Assembly (NCBI GenBank): GCA_017531225.1
Contig: JAFXLL010000007.1
Coordinates: forward strand, 1-64,000
Source of the DNA: Bacteroidales bacterium
Lineage (GTDB): Bacteria > Bacteroidota > Bacteroidia > Bacteroidales > F082
Length of the DNA: 64,000 bases
Reading direction: 5' to 3'
Below, one piece after another: positions 49,997 to 59,718 of the stretch. The notes under the pieces were generated by a model that was not told the origin of the DNA, ran no database searches, and saw nothing but the letters and a program-made list of their open reading frames with translations. Position 1 is the stretch's first letter, and each line of letters begins with the position of its first letter. The position numbers and the translations under genes are program-made.

Positions 49997-52456
49997 ATGA
50001 TCATGAAAAAATATATCATCATCCTGCTTTCAATTCTGTGCCTCTGCCTCGATACCGATTTGTATGCGCAAAGGAGAAACCCTGCCAAGAACGCCGATTT
50101 AGCCTTTGACCGGAAGCAATATACCGAAGCCGCTGACCTATACAAGAAAGCCTATAAGAAGAGCAAGCGTAACAAGGCTGAACGCGCCCGCATCAGCTAC
50201 CAGATGGGCGAATGTTACCGCCTCATCGGTCTTACCAAACGCGCTGAACCGTATTACGCCAGAGTGCTTAAGACCGATTTCCCCAACACCCATCCCGAGG
50301 TTTATCTCAACCTGGCCGAGACCTATAAGATGAACAAAAAGTACAAGGATGCCATAGCCTGCTACGAGAGCTACATCCAAGCGGTGCCTGATGATCCTCG
50401 CGGCCCATTGGGACTTGAGACCACACAGCTCATCGAGAATTGGACTGAGAATCCATCGCGCTACGAGCTCACCGAACTTAAGAAAGTCAACTCGAAATAT
50501 TCCGACTTCGGTGCCTTTTGGATCAACTCCAACTACAACGAAATCCTCTTCACCTCCTCACGCAATGGCGCCACCGGAGGCGAAAAGGAAGGCATCACCG
50601 GACAGGACTTCACCGACTTCTGGACCTCAAAACAAGACCGTAAGGGCGAATGGAGTGCTCCCGTCTTAGCCGACGAGAACGAGAACATCAATTCCGACGA
50701 CAGCGATGGTGCCGGATTCATGAACTCCAACTATTCCAAGCTTTACTTCACCCGCTGCGAGGCTGGCGAACACAAAAAGAACGGCTGCATGATCATGGTC
50801 GCCTCTAAGTCAGGAGGTGCCTTCTCCACAGCTCGTCCCGTTGAGATTGCCACTGTCGACACGCTCGACATCGTAGGTCACCCTACCCTCTCAGATGATG
50901 AGTTGATCCTCTATTTCTCAGCTGAACGCAAAGGCGGATTTGGCGGCAAGGACCTCTGGATCTCCACACGTAAAAGTTCCAGCGAGGCTTTTGGCAGACC
51001 GTTCAACCTCGGCGAAAACATCAACACCGCAGGCGACGAGGTGTTCCCCTTCCTGCGCAATGACACTACGCTGTATTTCTCCTCCAACGGCCACGGCGGC
51101 ATGGGCGGCCTCGACGTCTTCGTCTCCACCATCGACACAGCCGGCAACTGGGGCAAACCCGTCAACCTCAAATACCCCATGAACTCCACTGGCGACGACT
51201 TCGCCATCATGTTCCATCCCACCCAGGAAAAAGGCTTCGTCTCTTCCAACCGTGGTAACACCAGAGGCGATGACAATATCTATTACTTCGAAGAGCCACA
51301 AATCCATTTCACCTTCTCAGGTACTGTCAAGGACGAGAACACCCTTCAACTCGTTTCCAATGCCACCGTGCGTTTTGTAGGCTCTGACGGCTCCGTGATG
51401 AGCACCCGCACCAACGACAAGGGCTACTTCAACTTCAGCGAGTCGCAAGTCAACAAAAACACCACTTACGAAATCACCATCGACAAGGAGAACTACTTCA
51501 CGCTTAATGCCACTGAGACCACCGTTGGACTGGAATTCAGCAAGGACTTCGTGAAAGAATTCACCATACAGCCCATCCCCGAAGAGCCCATCATGCTGCC
51601 AGATATCCTGTACGACTTAGGTAAATGGGATCTGAAACCGCAGTTTGAGGACTCACTGCAAGGCTTGATCGAGACCCTGCAGGTCAACCCGACCATCACC
51701 ATTGAGCTGGCTTCACATACCGACGCCCGCGACACCGACGAGCACAACGACATCCTGTCGCAGAAGCGTGCCCAGAGCGTGGTCGACTACCTCATTATCC
51801 GTGGCATCGACCCATTGCGTCTGACCGCCAAGGGCTACGGCGAGCGTGTGCCTCGTACCCTCCAAAAGGACATCACCGTGAAGGGATACAACTTCAAGGC
51901 TGGCACCCAGCTCACAGAAGACTTCATCAACAAGCTGCCCAACAACGAGGTTAAGGAAGTCGCTCACCAGATGAACCGCCGCACCGAGTTCCGCATCCTG
52001 TCGAAAGACTACGTGCCACGCGACATCATTGGCGAGGGCGGCACCGTCAATATTGCCATCAACCCCGCTGAGGTTAACTACGTCATTTTCGACACCGACA
52101 AGAGAGGCTATTTCACTTTCGACGCCAATGTTGATGGCTACAAGGAACGCTTCACCTACAGCCAAAACGCCGACTTCTGCATGTCGGAGGCTACGGCTTT
52201 GAGGCTATTGAAGGACGGACGCATCAGCCGCGACAACTTCGAAGGCGACGTAGAGAAGATCCTCGGCACAGGAACCGTGGCCAACGGCGCCATCCTCACC
52301 CTGAAGGAGATCCGCATTGCCAACAAGAGCCTCACCGATGTGAAGGTGAAAGTCATGCAAAAGATGGTTGAGCAATGGGTCATCGGCAAGAAGACCCTCG
52401 AACAGATGGGCAGTTTTGAATTCGATACTAAAGAAAGAAAACTTATATTCAAATAA
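49997..52456 (+). CDS. PorE-like OmpA-family protein with a degenerate retropepsin-like C-terminal domain
   Basis: An 819-residue exported protein with the domain order of PorE (PG1058) of the type IX secretion system: signal peptide (MKKYIIILLSILCLC), TPR repeats (about 30-150), a PD40/WD40-like propeller (about 165-430; repeated FSSNGHGG, FTSSRNG), a carboxypeptidase-regulatory-like domain (about 438-520), and an OmpA-like peptidoglycan-binding domain (about 535-655; ELASHTDARDTDEHNDILSQ). After OmpA comes an extra 140-residue domain (about 678-819) that follows the strand pattern of retropepsin-like aspartic proteases but with SQNAD where the catalytic DTGA would be, so it should be inactive. 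PorE anchors the secretion complex to the cell wall. The start could also be the second Met, two codons later. Stop overlaps the purM start (TAATG). Confidence 0.82.
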   Translation: MIMKKYIIILLSILCLCLDTDLYAQRRNPAKNADLAFDRKQYTEAADLYKKAYKKSKRNKAERARISYQMGECYRLIGLTKRAEPYYARVLKTDFPNTHPEVYLNLAETYKMNKKYKDAIACYESYIQAVPDDPRGPLGLETTQLIENWTENPSRYELTELKKVNSKYSDFGAFWINSNYNEILFTSSRNGATGGEKEGITGQDFTDFWTSKQDRKGEWSAPVLADENENINSDDSDGAGFMNSNYSKLYFTRCEAGEHKKNGCMIMVASKSGGAFSTARPVEIATVDTLDIVGHPTLSDDELILYFSAERKGGFGGKDLWISTRKSSSEAFGRPFNLGENINTAGDEVFPFLRNDTTLYFSSNGHGGMGGLDVFVSTIDTAGNWGKPVNLKYPMNSTGDDFAIMFHPTQEKGFVSSNRGNTRGDDNIYYFEEPQIHFTFSGTVKDENTLQLVSNATVRFVGSDGSVMSTRTNDKGYFNFSESQVNKNTTYEITIDKENYFTLNATETTVGLEFSKDFVKEFTIQPIPEEPIMLPDILYDLGKWDLKPQFEDSLQGLIETLQVNPTITIELASHTDARDTDEHNDILSQKRAQSVVDYLIIRGIDPLRLTAKGYGERVPRTLQKDITVKGYNFKAGTQLTEDFINKLPNNEVKEVAHQMNRRTEFRILSKDYVPRDIIGEGGTVNIAINPAEVNYVIFDTDKRGYFTFDANVDGYKERFTYSQNADFCMSEATALRLLKDGRISRDNFEGDVEKILGTGTVANGAILTLKEIRIANKSLTDVKVKVMQKMVEQWVIGKKTLEQMGSFEFDTKERKLIFK

Positions 52457-53619
52457 TGAATAACCAACGTTATAGTTTGCGCGGCGTATCCGCCGAAAAG
52501 GAAGACATCCACAACGCCATCAAGAACCTTGATAAAGGCCTGTATCCCAATGCATTCTGCAAAATCATCCCCGACATCCTTGGTGGTGATCCTGAGTATT
52601 GCAACATCATGCACGCCGACGGCGCGGGAACGAAGTCGTCATTGGCCTACCTCTATTGGAAAGAGACAGGCGACATGAGCGTGTGGGAAGGCGTGGCACA
52701 AGACGCAGTGGTGATGAACACCGACGACCTCATTTGCGTAGGAGCGACCGACAATATGCTGCTCTCCTCCACCATCGGGCGCAACAAAAGCCTCATTCCG
52801 GGCGAGGTGATTTCAGCATTGATTAACGGAACGGAGCATTTCTTGGAGAAGTTGCGCAAACTCGGCATTGGCATCTACCTCACCGGCGGCGAGACCGCTG
52901 ACGTGGGTGACCTGGTGCGCACCGTCATCGTCGACAGCACCGTAACAACCCGTATCAAACGCGACGAGGTAATCGAGAACAACCTCCAGCCAGGCGATGT
53001 CATCGTGGCCTTCGCTTCTTACGGACAAGCCACCTACGAGGACAGCTACAACGGCGGCATGGGCAGCAACGGCCTCACTTCAGCACGTCACGACATGCTC
53101 AACCATTATTTGGCAGAGAAATACGACGAGAGTTTCGACCACAGCATCCCTGAGGACTTGGTCTATTCCGGTCCACACAAACTGACCGACCCCACCGAGG
53201 TTCCAGGCGTGGATGTTGGCAAGCTCATCCTCTCGCCTACCCGTACATACGCTCCGCTGATGATCCCGATTCTGAAGGACTTCCGCAAGCAAATCCACGG
53301 CATCATCCATTGCAGCGGCGGTGCCCAGACCAAAGTGCTGCATTTCGTTGATAAGCTGCACATCGTGAAGGACAACATGCTGGCCTTACCTCCTTTGTTC
53401 CGCATGATCCAGGCCGCTTCGGGCACCGACTGGCATGAGATGTACAAGGTCTTCAACATGGGTCACCGTTTGGAAATCTATACCAACGAAAAGGCCGCCA
53501 ACGAGATGATTGCCATTGCCAAGGAATTCAACATCGACAGCCAGATCATTGGCCATGTAGAGGCTTCTGACAAGAAGCAACTGACCATTAAGAGCGAGTT
53601 TGGCACTTTTGAATACTAA
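52456..53619 (+). CDS. purM: Phosphoribosylformylglycinamidine cyclo-ligase (AIR synthetase)
   Basis: Fifth step of purine synthesis: closes FGAM to AIR with ATP. The 387-residue form is the divergent type found in the Bacteroidetes, with MHADGAGTKSSLAYLYW, DAVVMNTDDLICVGA, LTGGETADVGD and GMGSNGLTSARH as the ATP- and substrate-binding motifs, and IIHCSGGAQTKVL near the C-terminal domain. Length is about 40 residues above the E. coli enzyme, as is usual for this group. It starts within the stop of the PorE-like gene and is followed after 3 bp by prfA. Confidence 0.92.
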   Translation: MNNQRYSLRGVSAEKEDIHNAIKNLDKGLYPNAFCKIIPDILGGDPEYCNIMHADGAGTKSSLAYLYWKETGDMSVWEGVAQDAVVMNTDDLICVGATDNMLLSSTIGRNKSLIPGEVISALINGTEHFLEKLRKLGIGIYLTGGETADVGDLVRTVIVDSTVTTRIKRDEVIENNLQPGDVIVAFASYGQATYEDSYNGGMGSNGLTSARHDMLNHYLAEKYDESFDHSIPEDLVYSGPHKLTDPTEVPGVDVGKLILSPTRTYAPLMIPILKDFRKQIHGIIHCSGGAQTKVLHFVDKLHIVKDNMLALPPLFRMIQAASGTDWHEMYKVFNMGHRLEIYTNEKAANEMIAIAKEFNIDSQIIGHVEASDKKQLTIKSEFGTFEY

Positions 53620-53622
53620 ACC

Positions 53623-54729
53623 ATGGACATCACCGAAAAACTCGAGACCATACGTCACCGCTGGGAAGAGATGGGCGAACAGCTCGCCGACCCTGCCGTG
53701 GCTTCCGACATGAAGCGATTCGTGAAGCTCAACAAGGACTACAAGGACTTGGAGCCGATCGTCATGGCCTTCAAGGAATACAAGACCTTGCAAGCCAACG
53801 TAGAGGAAGCCAAGGAAATCCTTGCTACCGAGAAGGACGAGGACATGCGGAAGATGGCTCAGGAAGAGTTGGATTCGGCACAAACGCGTATTGAGCAGCT
53901 GGAGCAAGACATCCGCGTAATGATGATCCCCAAAGACCCACAGGACAGCAAGAACGCCATCATGGAAATCCGTGCCGGCACGGGCGGCGACGAGGCCTGT
54001 CTGTTTGCGGGAGACCTGTTCCGCATGTACACTAAGTTCTGCGAAGCCAAAGGCTGGAAGACCGAAGTCACCAGTGTGAGCGAAGGCGCCAGCGGCGGCT
54101 ATAAAGAGATCGACTTCACCGTGACAGGCAACGGCTGCTATGGCATCCTGAAGTTTGAGTCGGGCGTGCACCGCGTGCAGCGTGTACCCAAGACCGAGAC
54201 CCAAGGCCGTATCCACACTTCTGCTGCTTCTGTAGCAGTTTTGCCAGAAGCCGAAGAGTTCGACGTGGAAATCAACGAAGGCGAGATCAAATGGGACACC
54301 TTCCGCTCCTCAGGTGCTGGTGGACAGAACGTAAACAAGGTGGAATCAGGCGTGCGCCTGCGTTATATGTGGAAGAACCCCAACACAGGAGAGATGCAGG
54401 AGATCCTCATCGAGTGCACCGAGACCCGCGACCAACCCAAGAACAGGGAACGTGCCTTGGCCAGACTGCGCACGCGCATCTACGACATGGAGTACCAGAA
54501 ATACATCAGCGACATCTCCGCCAAGCGCAAGACCATGGTCTCGACTGGCGACCGCTCGGCAAAGATTCGCACCTACAACTACCCTCAAGGCCGCGTCACC
54601 GACCATCGCGTCGAAGGCCTGACGGTATATAACCTCGCCGCCGTCATGGATGGCGACCTGAATGAAATCATCAACCGTCTGCAAATGGCGGAAAACGCTG
54701 AAAGACTGAAAGAAAACATAGAATCATAA
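53623..54729 (+). CDS. prfA: Peptide chain release factor 1
   Basis: Recognises UAA and UAG and triggers release of the finished protein. The 368-residue product has the GGQ motif ([15 protein letters not shown]) and, in the codon-recognition domain, [15 protein letters not shown], where the PxT tripeptide (here PKT) is that of RF1 and not the SPF of RF2. Contacts for methylation by PrmC (around GGQ) are intact. It is placed between purM and pyrF, an order seen in other Bacteroidales. Confidence 0.95.
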   Translation: MDITEKLETIRHRWEEMGEQLADPAVASDMKRFVKLNKDYKDLEPIVMAFKEYKTLQANVEEAKEILATEKDEDMRKMAQEELDSAQTRIEQLEQDIRVMMIPKDPQDSKNAIMEIRAGTGGDEACLFAGDLFRMYTKFCEAKGWKTEVTSVSEGASGGYKEIDFTVTGNGCYGILKFESGVHRVQRVPKTETQGRIHTSAASVAVLPEAEEFDVEINEGEIKWDTFRSSGAGGQNVNKVESGVRLRYMWKNPNTGEMQEILIECTETRDQPKNRERALARLRTRIYDMEYQKYISDISAKRKTMVSTGDRSAKIRTYNYPQGRVTDHRVEGLTVYNLAAVMDGDLNEIINRLQMAENAERLKENIES

Positions 54730-54731
54730 AT

Positions 54732-55541
54732 ATGAACAAGCAGCAACTCATCGATCAAATCCACCAGAAGAAATCTTTCCTCTGCGTTGGCTTGGACACT
54801 GACATCAACAAGATTCCTCAAGACCTGTTGGCATTGGAAGACCCTGTCTTCGAGTTTAACAAGCAGATCATCACCAAAACGGCTGAGTTTGCCGTGGCCT
54901 ACAAGCCCAACACCGCTTTCTACGAGGTGTATGGTGCCAAAGGATGGCAGAGCTTGGAACGTACCATCCAATACATCAAGGTGAACTACCCTGACATCTT
55001 CATCATCGCTGACGCCAAGCGTGGCGACATCGGCAACACCTCGGCCAACTACGCCAAGGCCTTCTTCAACACCTTGAATGCTGACGCCCTGACCGTGGCT
55101 CCATACATGGGCAAGGATTCCGTGGAACCGTTCCTGGGATTTGAGGACAAATGGGTGATTCTGTTGGCCTTAACATCCAATAAGGGTTCGCAAGACTTCC
55201 AGTATCTGAACGTCGGTGAGCGTATGCTTCACCAACAGGTGCTGCAAACCGCCACCACTTGGGCTTCGTCCGAAAAGATGATGTTCGTTGTTGGCGCCAC
55301 CCATCCTGAGGAGTTGGGCGAGATCCGCAAAATGCTGCCTGACTATTTCTTCCTCGTTCCCGGCGTAGGCGCTCAGGGCGGCGACCTTCAAACCGTGGCC
55401 AAATACGGCTTAAACAAGGAATGCGGCTTACTTGTCAACTCGTCAAGAGGTATCATCTACGCCTCCAACGGATTCGATTTCGCTGATCGAGCGGCCGAAG
55501 AAGCCCAGAAGCTACAACAGCAGATGGCAGCTCTGCTGTAA
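54732..55541 (+). CDS. pyrF: Orotidine 5'-phosphate decarboxylase
   Basis: Last step of UMP synthesis. The 269-residue product belongs to the longer type 2 group, with [14 protein letters not shown] at the N-terminus, KPNTAFYE, and the catalytic Lys/Asp motif [16 protein letters not shown]. Two bases separate it from prfA, so it is the last gene of the purM-prfA-pyrF operon, which ends at a strong hairpin. Confidence 0.95.
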   Translation: MNKQQLIDQIHQKKSFLCVGLDTDINKIPQDLLALEDPVFEFNKQIITKTAEFAVAYKPNTAFYEVYGAKGWQSLERTIQYIKVNYPDIFIIADAKRGDIGNTSANYAKAFFNTLNADALTVAPYMGKDSVEPFLGFEDKWVILLALTSNKGSQDFQYLNVGERMLHQQVLQTATTWASSEKMMFVVGATHPEELGEIRKMLPDYFFLVPGVGAQGGDLQTVAKYGLNKECGLLVNSSRGIIYASNGFDFADRAAEEAQKLQQQMAALL

Positions 55542-55547
55542 ACCAAC

Positions 55548-55578
55548 AAAAAAGGCGACCTTGAAGGTCGCCTTTTTT
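55548..55578. terminator. Bidirectional terminator after pyrF and the Omp28-like gene
   Basis: AAAAAAGGCGACC (55548-55560) pairs perfectly with GGTCGCCTTTTTT (55566-55578), loop of five bases; A- and T-runs serve both convergent genes. Confidence 0.92.
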
Positions 55579-55596
55579 CATGATTCATTTTCGTGA

Positions 55597-57345
55597 TCAA
55601 CGATTCACCGAGAACTTACGGGTAGTCACTTCACCGTTGTTATTCACACGGAGGAAGTAAATTCCATTATTGAACTCAGAGAGATTGATGCGGGTGTTGT
55701 TTCCGTTCACCACCTTGGCGAGCATGCGCTGACCAATGGCATTGTAAACCTCAACAGAAGTCATCTCACCCTCCACGATCAGATAATCGTTGGCAGGATT
55801 AGGATACACCTTCAGAGATTCTTGTGACACAGCTTCAACCGAGGTCGTGTTGCCCATAATCGAGATGAGGTGGGAAGCCATCGCACCATATTCGCCATCA
55901 CCTTCGATAATCCTGTTTCCGTTGGCATCCTTGATGTAGTAATAGCCATTACCATAGTTGCAACAGATACCGTTGTTGTTACTGTCATAGATTCTGAACA
56001 GATAGCATTCGTTCACAGAAATATCAGTCACATTCTCCACGTTTACCTGGGTCGCGCCAGAGCCAATGAGGTGTTGGTAAGGGCCTCCATTAGCGATAAT
56101 ATCGCCAGCCGAGTTGATGATATCCCAAGTGATTTGCTCACCCCACTGATCCTGAATGATATACACCTTGAGCGAAGTCGTTTCTCCTTCACATTCAACC
56201 ACTGCCCATTCCTGAGACTCAGCTGCGAAACCTACTGATGATTCAAATGGCTGACCATTGGCTTCGATGATATTAAGTGTTCCATTGAATGAGCCGTATG
56301 GGATTTCCATAGTGAAATCCATCTTGGTGTTATCTCCTGAAGGAAGTTCGCCAGTCCATTCAAACTCTTGCGTTGCGCCAGCGATCGCTGCGCTAAACTT
56401 AACAGAAGTCAGAGGATCTGTTCCAATGTTGGTAAGTGTGAAGTCGAAATTCTTTTCAAGGCTGCATGATGCGTTGATTCTCTGAGTCACTTCGCCCATC
56501 GCAGGATAGATAGGCTCGTCGGACATGAAGGTCTTCTCAAGTTCGCAAGCATTCAGGATTGGACGTGTAGGTGTGCCCTGATAACGTTCTGAGACCCATG
56601 CGAGGAAGAAGATATGGTCAAGAATGACTTCCACTCCATTAGGGCTGCCGATGCTTTCAGGAATCTGATATTCATAAGTCTTTGTGACCAAAGTACCCTG
56701 TGTAGTTGGAGCGATGGATTCACCCCAAGTAGGTGTAACCATGTCACGCAAGATGTGCATGTGGCAATAGGTACCATTGACCACCTGAGCGGGATTGCCT
56801 GTCATACCCGATTGTGATCCCATGATGCTATCCTGAAGCATGGCCACAGTGAGATAGTTCTCGTCATTTCCGCTATTGCCTGTATAATAGACCTCCACTG
56901 TGATTGTAGCAACGCGAGTCTCGGGATTGATTCTGGCGATGCCAGCCACATTACATTCGGCAGCTTGACCCAATTGCTGGGTTGCAAGATTATTCCATGT
57001 ACCACGACCTTGAGCCGTCGCTGTTGAACGGTTTACAACACCTGACGGGAAACCGGAAACCGAAAAACCGCTTAAAATGGTTGCGGAAACATTGGTGTTG
57101 AAGTTAGGATAAGAGGTCGGCGCATAACTGCCCGAGTGCACGTTGATAGCCCAAACACGACCTGGGTTGTTGGTCATAATCTGGTTTGCGATGAGGTGTC
57201 CATCTGGGCAATAGCCGCAGTTACGACCTGTAAACTCCTCAAGGATGACGTTCCTGTTGGCAGGCTCCGTCGATACATACTGCTGAGCTTTCACGTTGAA
57301 AGCCAAAGCCAGCAAAGCCATTACGACAAAAGTAAATTTCTTCAT
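55597..57345 (-). CDS. Omp28-like T9SS protein with a thioredoxin-type CGYC motif
   Basis: A 582-residue exported protein with signal peptide (MKKFTFVVMALLALAFNVKA). Residues about 30-250 match the Omp28-related family: VILEEFTGRNCGYCPDGH with Cys43 and Cys46 in a CxxC, then WAINVHSGSYA and GFPSGVVNR, which is a thioredoxin-like fold. A middle region has Ig-like domains (TNIGTDPLTSVKFSA), then DSNNNGICC, and a type A T9SS sorting domain from about 515 (KVYPNPANDYLIVEG to RKFSVNR). It may be a surface-bound oxidoreductase or adhesin; the role of the CxxC has not been shown for this family. Confidence 0.82.
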   Translation of the reverse strand: MKKFTFVVMALLALAFNVKAQQYVSTEPANRNVILEEFTGRNCGYCPDGHLIANQIMTNNPGRVWAINVHSGSYAPTSYPNFNTNVSATILSGFSVSGFPSGVVNRSTATAQGRGTWNNLATQQLGQAAECNVAGIARINPETRVATITVEVYYTGNSGNDENYLTVAMLQDSIMGSQSGMTGNPAQVVNGTYCHMHILRDMVTPTWGESIAPTTQGTLVTKTYEYQIPESIGSPNGVEVILDHIFFLAWVSERYQGTPTRPILNACELEKTFMSDEPIYPAMGEVTQRINASCSLEKNFDFTLTNIGTDPLTSVKFSAAIAGATQEFEWTGELPSGDNTKMDFTMEIPYGSFNGTLNIIEANGQPFESSVGFAAESQEWAVVECEGETTSLKVYIIQDQWGEQITWDIINSAGDIIANGGPYQHLIGSGATQVNVENVTDISVNECYLFRIYDSNNNGICCNYGNGYYYIKDANGNRIIEGDGEYGAMASHLISIMGNTTSVEAVSQESLKVYPNPANDYLIVEGEMTSVEVYNAIGQRMLAKVVNGNNTRINLSEFNNGIYFLRVNNNGEVTTRKFSVNR

Positions 57346-57387
57346 AGTTTATTGAGTTTGAGTTATTAATGATTTCTTTTCTCGGTA

Positions 57388-57395
57388 CAAAAATA
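57388..57395 (-). promoter_or_regulatory. Promoter -7 element for the Omp28-like gene
   Basis: TATTTTTG on the minus strand, 42 bp before the ATG. Confidence 0.5.
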
Positions 57396-57405
57396 GTAAA
57401 AACAA

Positions 57406-57436
57406 AAAAAATGCGCCACTTTGTAGCGCATTTTTT
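57406..57436 (-). terminator. Intrinsic terminator after ilvE
   Basis: AAAAAATGCGC (57406-57416) pairs with GCGCATTTTTT (57426-57436), loop of nine bases; on the minus strand a T-run follows the stem. It separates ilvE from the next minus-strand gene. Confidence 0.85.
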
Positions 57437-57458
57437 AATCTAATTAAGAAAGTATCTA

Positions 57459-58484
57459 TCAGATACCCTCTACGATAGTAATCCAGCCGAATTCATCGGG
57501 CTCGGTGCCATATTGAATGCCACGGAGCTTGTTGTAAAGCTTCTGGCTCCAAGGACCTGGCTTGCCGTCGCCAAAGGTGTAGGACTTGCCAGTCTCAGGA
57601 TCGTCGATACGTGAGATCGGGCTGATGACAGCAGCAGTACCGCATGCGCCAGCCTCGTCGAAGGTAGCAAGTTCTTCTTCAGCGATAGGACGACGTTCCA
57701 CCTTCATGCCAAGGCTCTCAGCGATCTGGATGAGGCTCTTGTTGGTGATGGAAGGCAGGATGGATGATGACAACGGAGTGATGTAGGTGCCATCCTTGAT
57801 ACCGAAGAAGTTGGCAGCGCCAGCCTCATCGATGTACTTCTTCTCCTTAGCGTCGAGATAGAACTCGCAGGCGTATTGACCACCGTGGCAAGCCTCAACG
57901 TGAGCGCGCATAGAAGCGGCGTAGTTGCCACCGACCTTGTAAATACCAGTGCCCAGAGGAGCTGAACGGTCGTACTTACGGGTGATGACGTATGGGTTAG
58001 CCATGAAGCCGCCCTTGAAGTAAGGACCGACTGGTGTTGCGAAGACGAGGAACAGGTACTCGCTAGCAGGTTTCACACCCACCTGGGCGCCCATGCCGAT
58101 GAGCAATGGACGGAGGTACAATGAAGCGCCGCTCTCGTAAGGAGGAATGAACTCAGCGTTCAGCTTCACGCACTTCACAATGGCTTCTTCGAACTTCTCA
58201 ATAGGAAATTCGGCCATCATGATACCACGGCTTGATGACTGCAAGCGCTTAGCGTTTTCATCCATGCGGAAGATACGCACTTTGCCGTCTTTACCACGGA
58301 AAGCCTTCAGGCCTTCGAATGCTTCCTGACCATAGTGCAGGCAGGTAGCAGCCATGTGGATGTTAATGGTGGTTTCTGAACTGACTTCAAATTCGCCCCA
58401 CTTACCGTTTTTGTAGTAGCAGCGGACGTTGTAATTCGTTGGATAATAACCAAATGGAAGATTTCCCCAATCGATGTTTTGCAT
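57459..58484 (-). CDS. ilvE: Branched-chain amino acid aminotransferase
   Basis: PLP enzyme for the last step in synthesis (or first step in breakdown) of Leu, Ile and Val. The 341-residue length and motifs EAFEGLKAFRGKDGKVRIFR, SASLYLRPLL-like GASLYLRPLLIG and the PLP-Lys segment APLGTGIYKVGGNYAASM identify the long, mitochondrial-like type of BCAT found in many bacteria. DEAGAANFFG and ITPLSSSILPSITN follow as usual. It forms a single-gene unit with its own promoter and terminator. Confidence 0.94.
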   Translation of the reverse strand: MQNIDWGNLPFGYYPTNYNVRCYYKNGKWGEFEVSSETTINIHMAATCLHYGQEAFEGLKAFRGKDGKVRIFRMDENAKRLQSSSRGIMMAEFPIEKFEEAIVKCVKLNAEFIPPYESGASLYLRPLLIGMGAQVGVKPASEYLFLVFATPVGPYFKGGFMANPYVITRKYDRSAPLGTGIYKVGGNYAASMRAHVEACHGGQYACEFYLDAKEKKYIDEAGAANFFGIKDGTYITPLSSSILPSITNKSLIQIAESLGMKVERRPIAEEELATFDEAGACGTAAVISPISRIDDPETGKSYTFGDGKPGPWSQKLYNKLRGIQYGTEPDEFGWITIVEGI

Positions 58485-58521
58485 GATATTTTTTTGTTTT
58501 TTTAAGTTTTTTGTTTGGTCA

Positions 58522-58529
58522 CAAAGATA
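58522..58529 (-). promoter_or_regulatory. Promoter -7 element for ilvE
   Basis: TATCTTTG on the minus strand, 37 bp before the ATG. Confidence 0.6.
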
Positions 58530-58570
58530 CGAAGATTCTTTTGATAAAAGACACTTCTCAACGAATTATT

Positions 58571-59716
58571 TTACAAGATCGTTTCAAGGTAATGATTCTG
58601 AATGCCATAACGCTGTTTCAAATCACTTATTTGCTTGCTAATCATCAGTTTATCTGGCTCTTTATTCGTCTTCTGACCCACCAAAAGCACATTCTTTGGT
58701 GTGTGTTCCATCTCGATGAATTCCATCACCTGGGTCTTGTAGCCGTAGTATTCCATCATCAAGGCACGGATGGTGTCGGTAATCATCACGGCCTGACGCT
58801 CGAGGAAGATGCCGTAACGCGTGATGGCATCCAACTTACCTGAGCGTTCCATCTCCTGACGGATCTGCTTGTGGCAGCATGGAGCGCAAACAATCAGCTT
58901 CGCCCCTGCCCTGATTCCCTTGGCAATGGCATCGTCAGTGGCTGTGTTGCATGCATGAAGGGCAATCAGCACATCCAGTTTCTCAGGACGGAAAGCATCG
59001 ATACTGCTCTCCACAAACTCCAAGCCTTTCAAACCCGGCGACTTAATTATCTCATTGATCTTCAGCACTAAATCAGGTCTAATCTCAACTCCTTTGATAT
59101 CTACATCCAAGTGCATCTTTTGCGTCAGCAGCTCATACAGGGCAAAAGTGAGATATCCCTTCCCCGCCCCCATGCCGGCGATATGAACGGTGCCGTCGAA
59201 CTTCATCGGCTTGACGAGACTTTCCACAATTTCGGCATATTTGTAGATCTGCTTGAACTTATGCTGCATATCAGCCGTGATCTTGCCTTCACGTGTGGTC
59301 AAGCCCAACTGGTACCACCATGGGTTAGCTGGGTTGATCAAACGGGCTTTTTGTTTGTCATGTTCAAGATTCTGCTCCCGACATTCCTGCACCTTTTTGG
59401 TCTGAATCGTCGCCTTGCCTTTAGTTGAAACCAGCAAAGTAACGTCCTCATTCACAGTAAATAGAACGGCATTGAGGAATCGAGTTGGTAACATCTCTTT
59501 CAAGACCTCCAGCATCTGCTCAGCATCATAATTCTTCACTTCATCACGACGCTCGTAACGATAGGTGAAAGCGAATAAACGCTTATCCTTGATCAACACT
59601 GGCTTCACATAAATGTTACGCAACTCGTCATGCTTATTGGCGGGCTTGCTCAACGTCATCTTTACCAGGGTGCCTTGCTCAGCGGCAGACGTTACATGGT
59701 CAAAAAACCTTTCCAT
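58571..59716 (-). CDS. SAM-dependent methyltransferase, Methyltransf_32-like
   Basis: A 381-residue protein. The N-terminal 140 residues form a separate alpha/beta domain (SKPANKHDELRNIYVKPVLI). The catalytic part has AGMGAGKGYLTFALY as SAM-binding motif I, VEIRPDLVLKI as motif II, LIALHACNTATDDAI as motif IV and a conserved APCCHKQIR, which is typical of the Methyltransf_32 (PF13679) group and of distant RNA or protein methyltransferases. The target is not known. Start: ATG at 59716, two bases after the stop of the lipoprotein gene; a TTG just upstream would overlap it. Confidence 0.8.
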   Translation of the reverse strand: MERFFDHVTSAAEQGTLVKMTLSKPANKHDELRNIYVKPVLIKDKRLFAFTYRYERRDEVKNYDAEQMLEVLKEMLPTRFLNAVLFTVNEDVTLLVSTKGKATIQTKKVQECREQNLEHDKQKARLINPANPWWYQLGLTTREGKITADMQHKFKQIYKYAEIVESLVKPMKFDGTVHIAGMGAGKGYLTFALYELLTQKMHLDVDIKGVEIRPDLVLKINEIIKSPGLKGLEFVESSIDAFRPEKLDVLIALHACNTATDDAIAKGIRAGAKLIVCAPCCHKQIRQEMERSGKLDAITRYGIFLERQAVMITDTIRALMMEYYGYKTQVMEFIEMEHTPKNVLLVGQKTNKEPDKLMISKQISDLKQRYGIQNHYLETIL

Positions 59717-59718
59717 AG

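Noticed and set aside
53386-54216. A 276-codon minus-strand open frame across purM and prfA
   Set aside because: Spans the ends of two conserved genes on the other strand; long antisense frames are common here because of codon bias.
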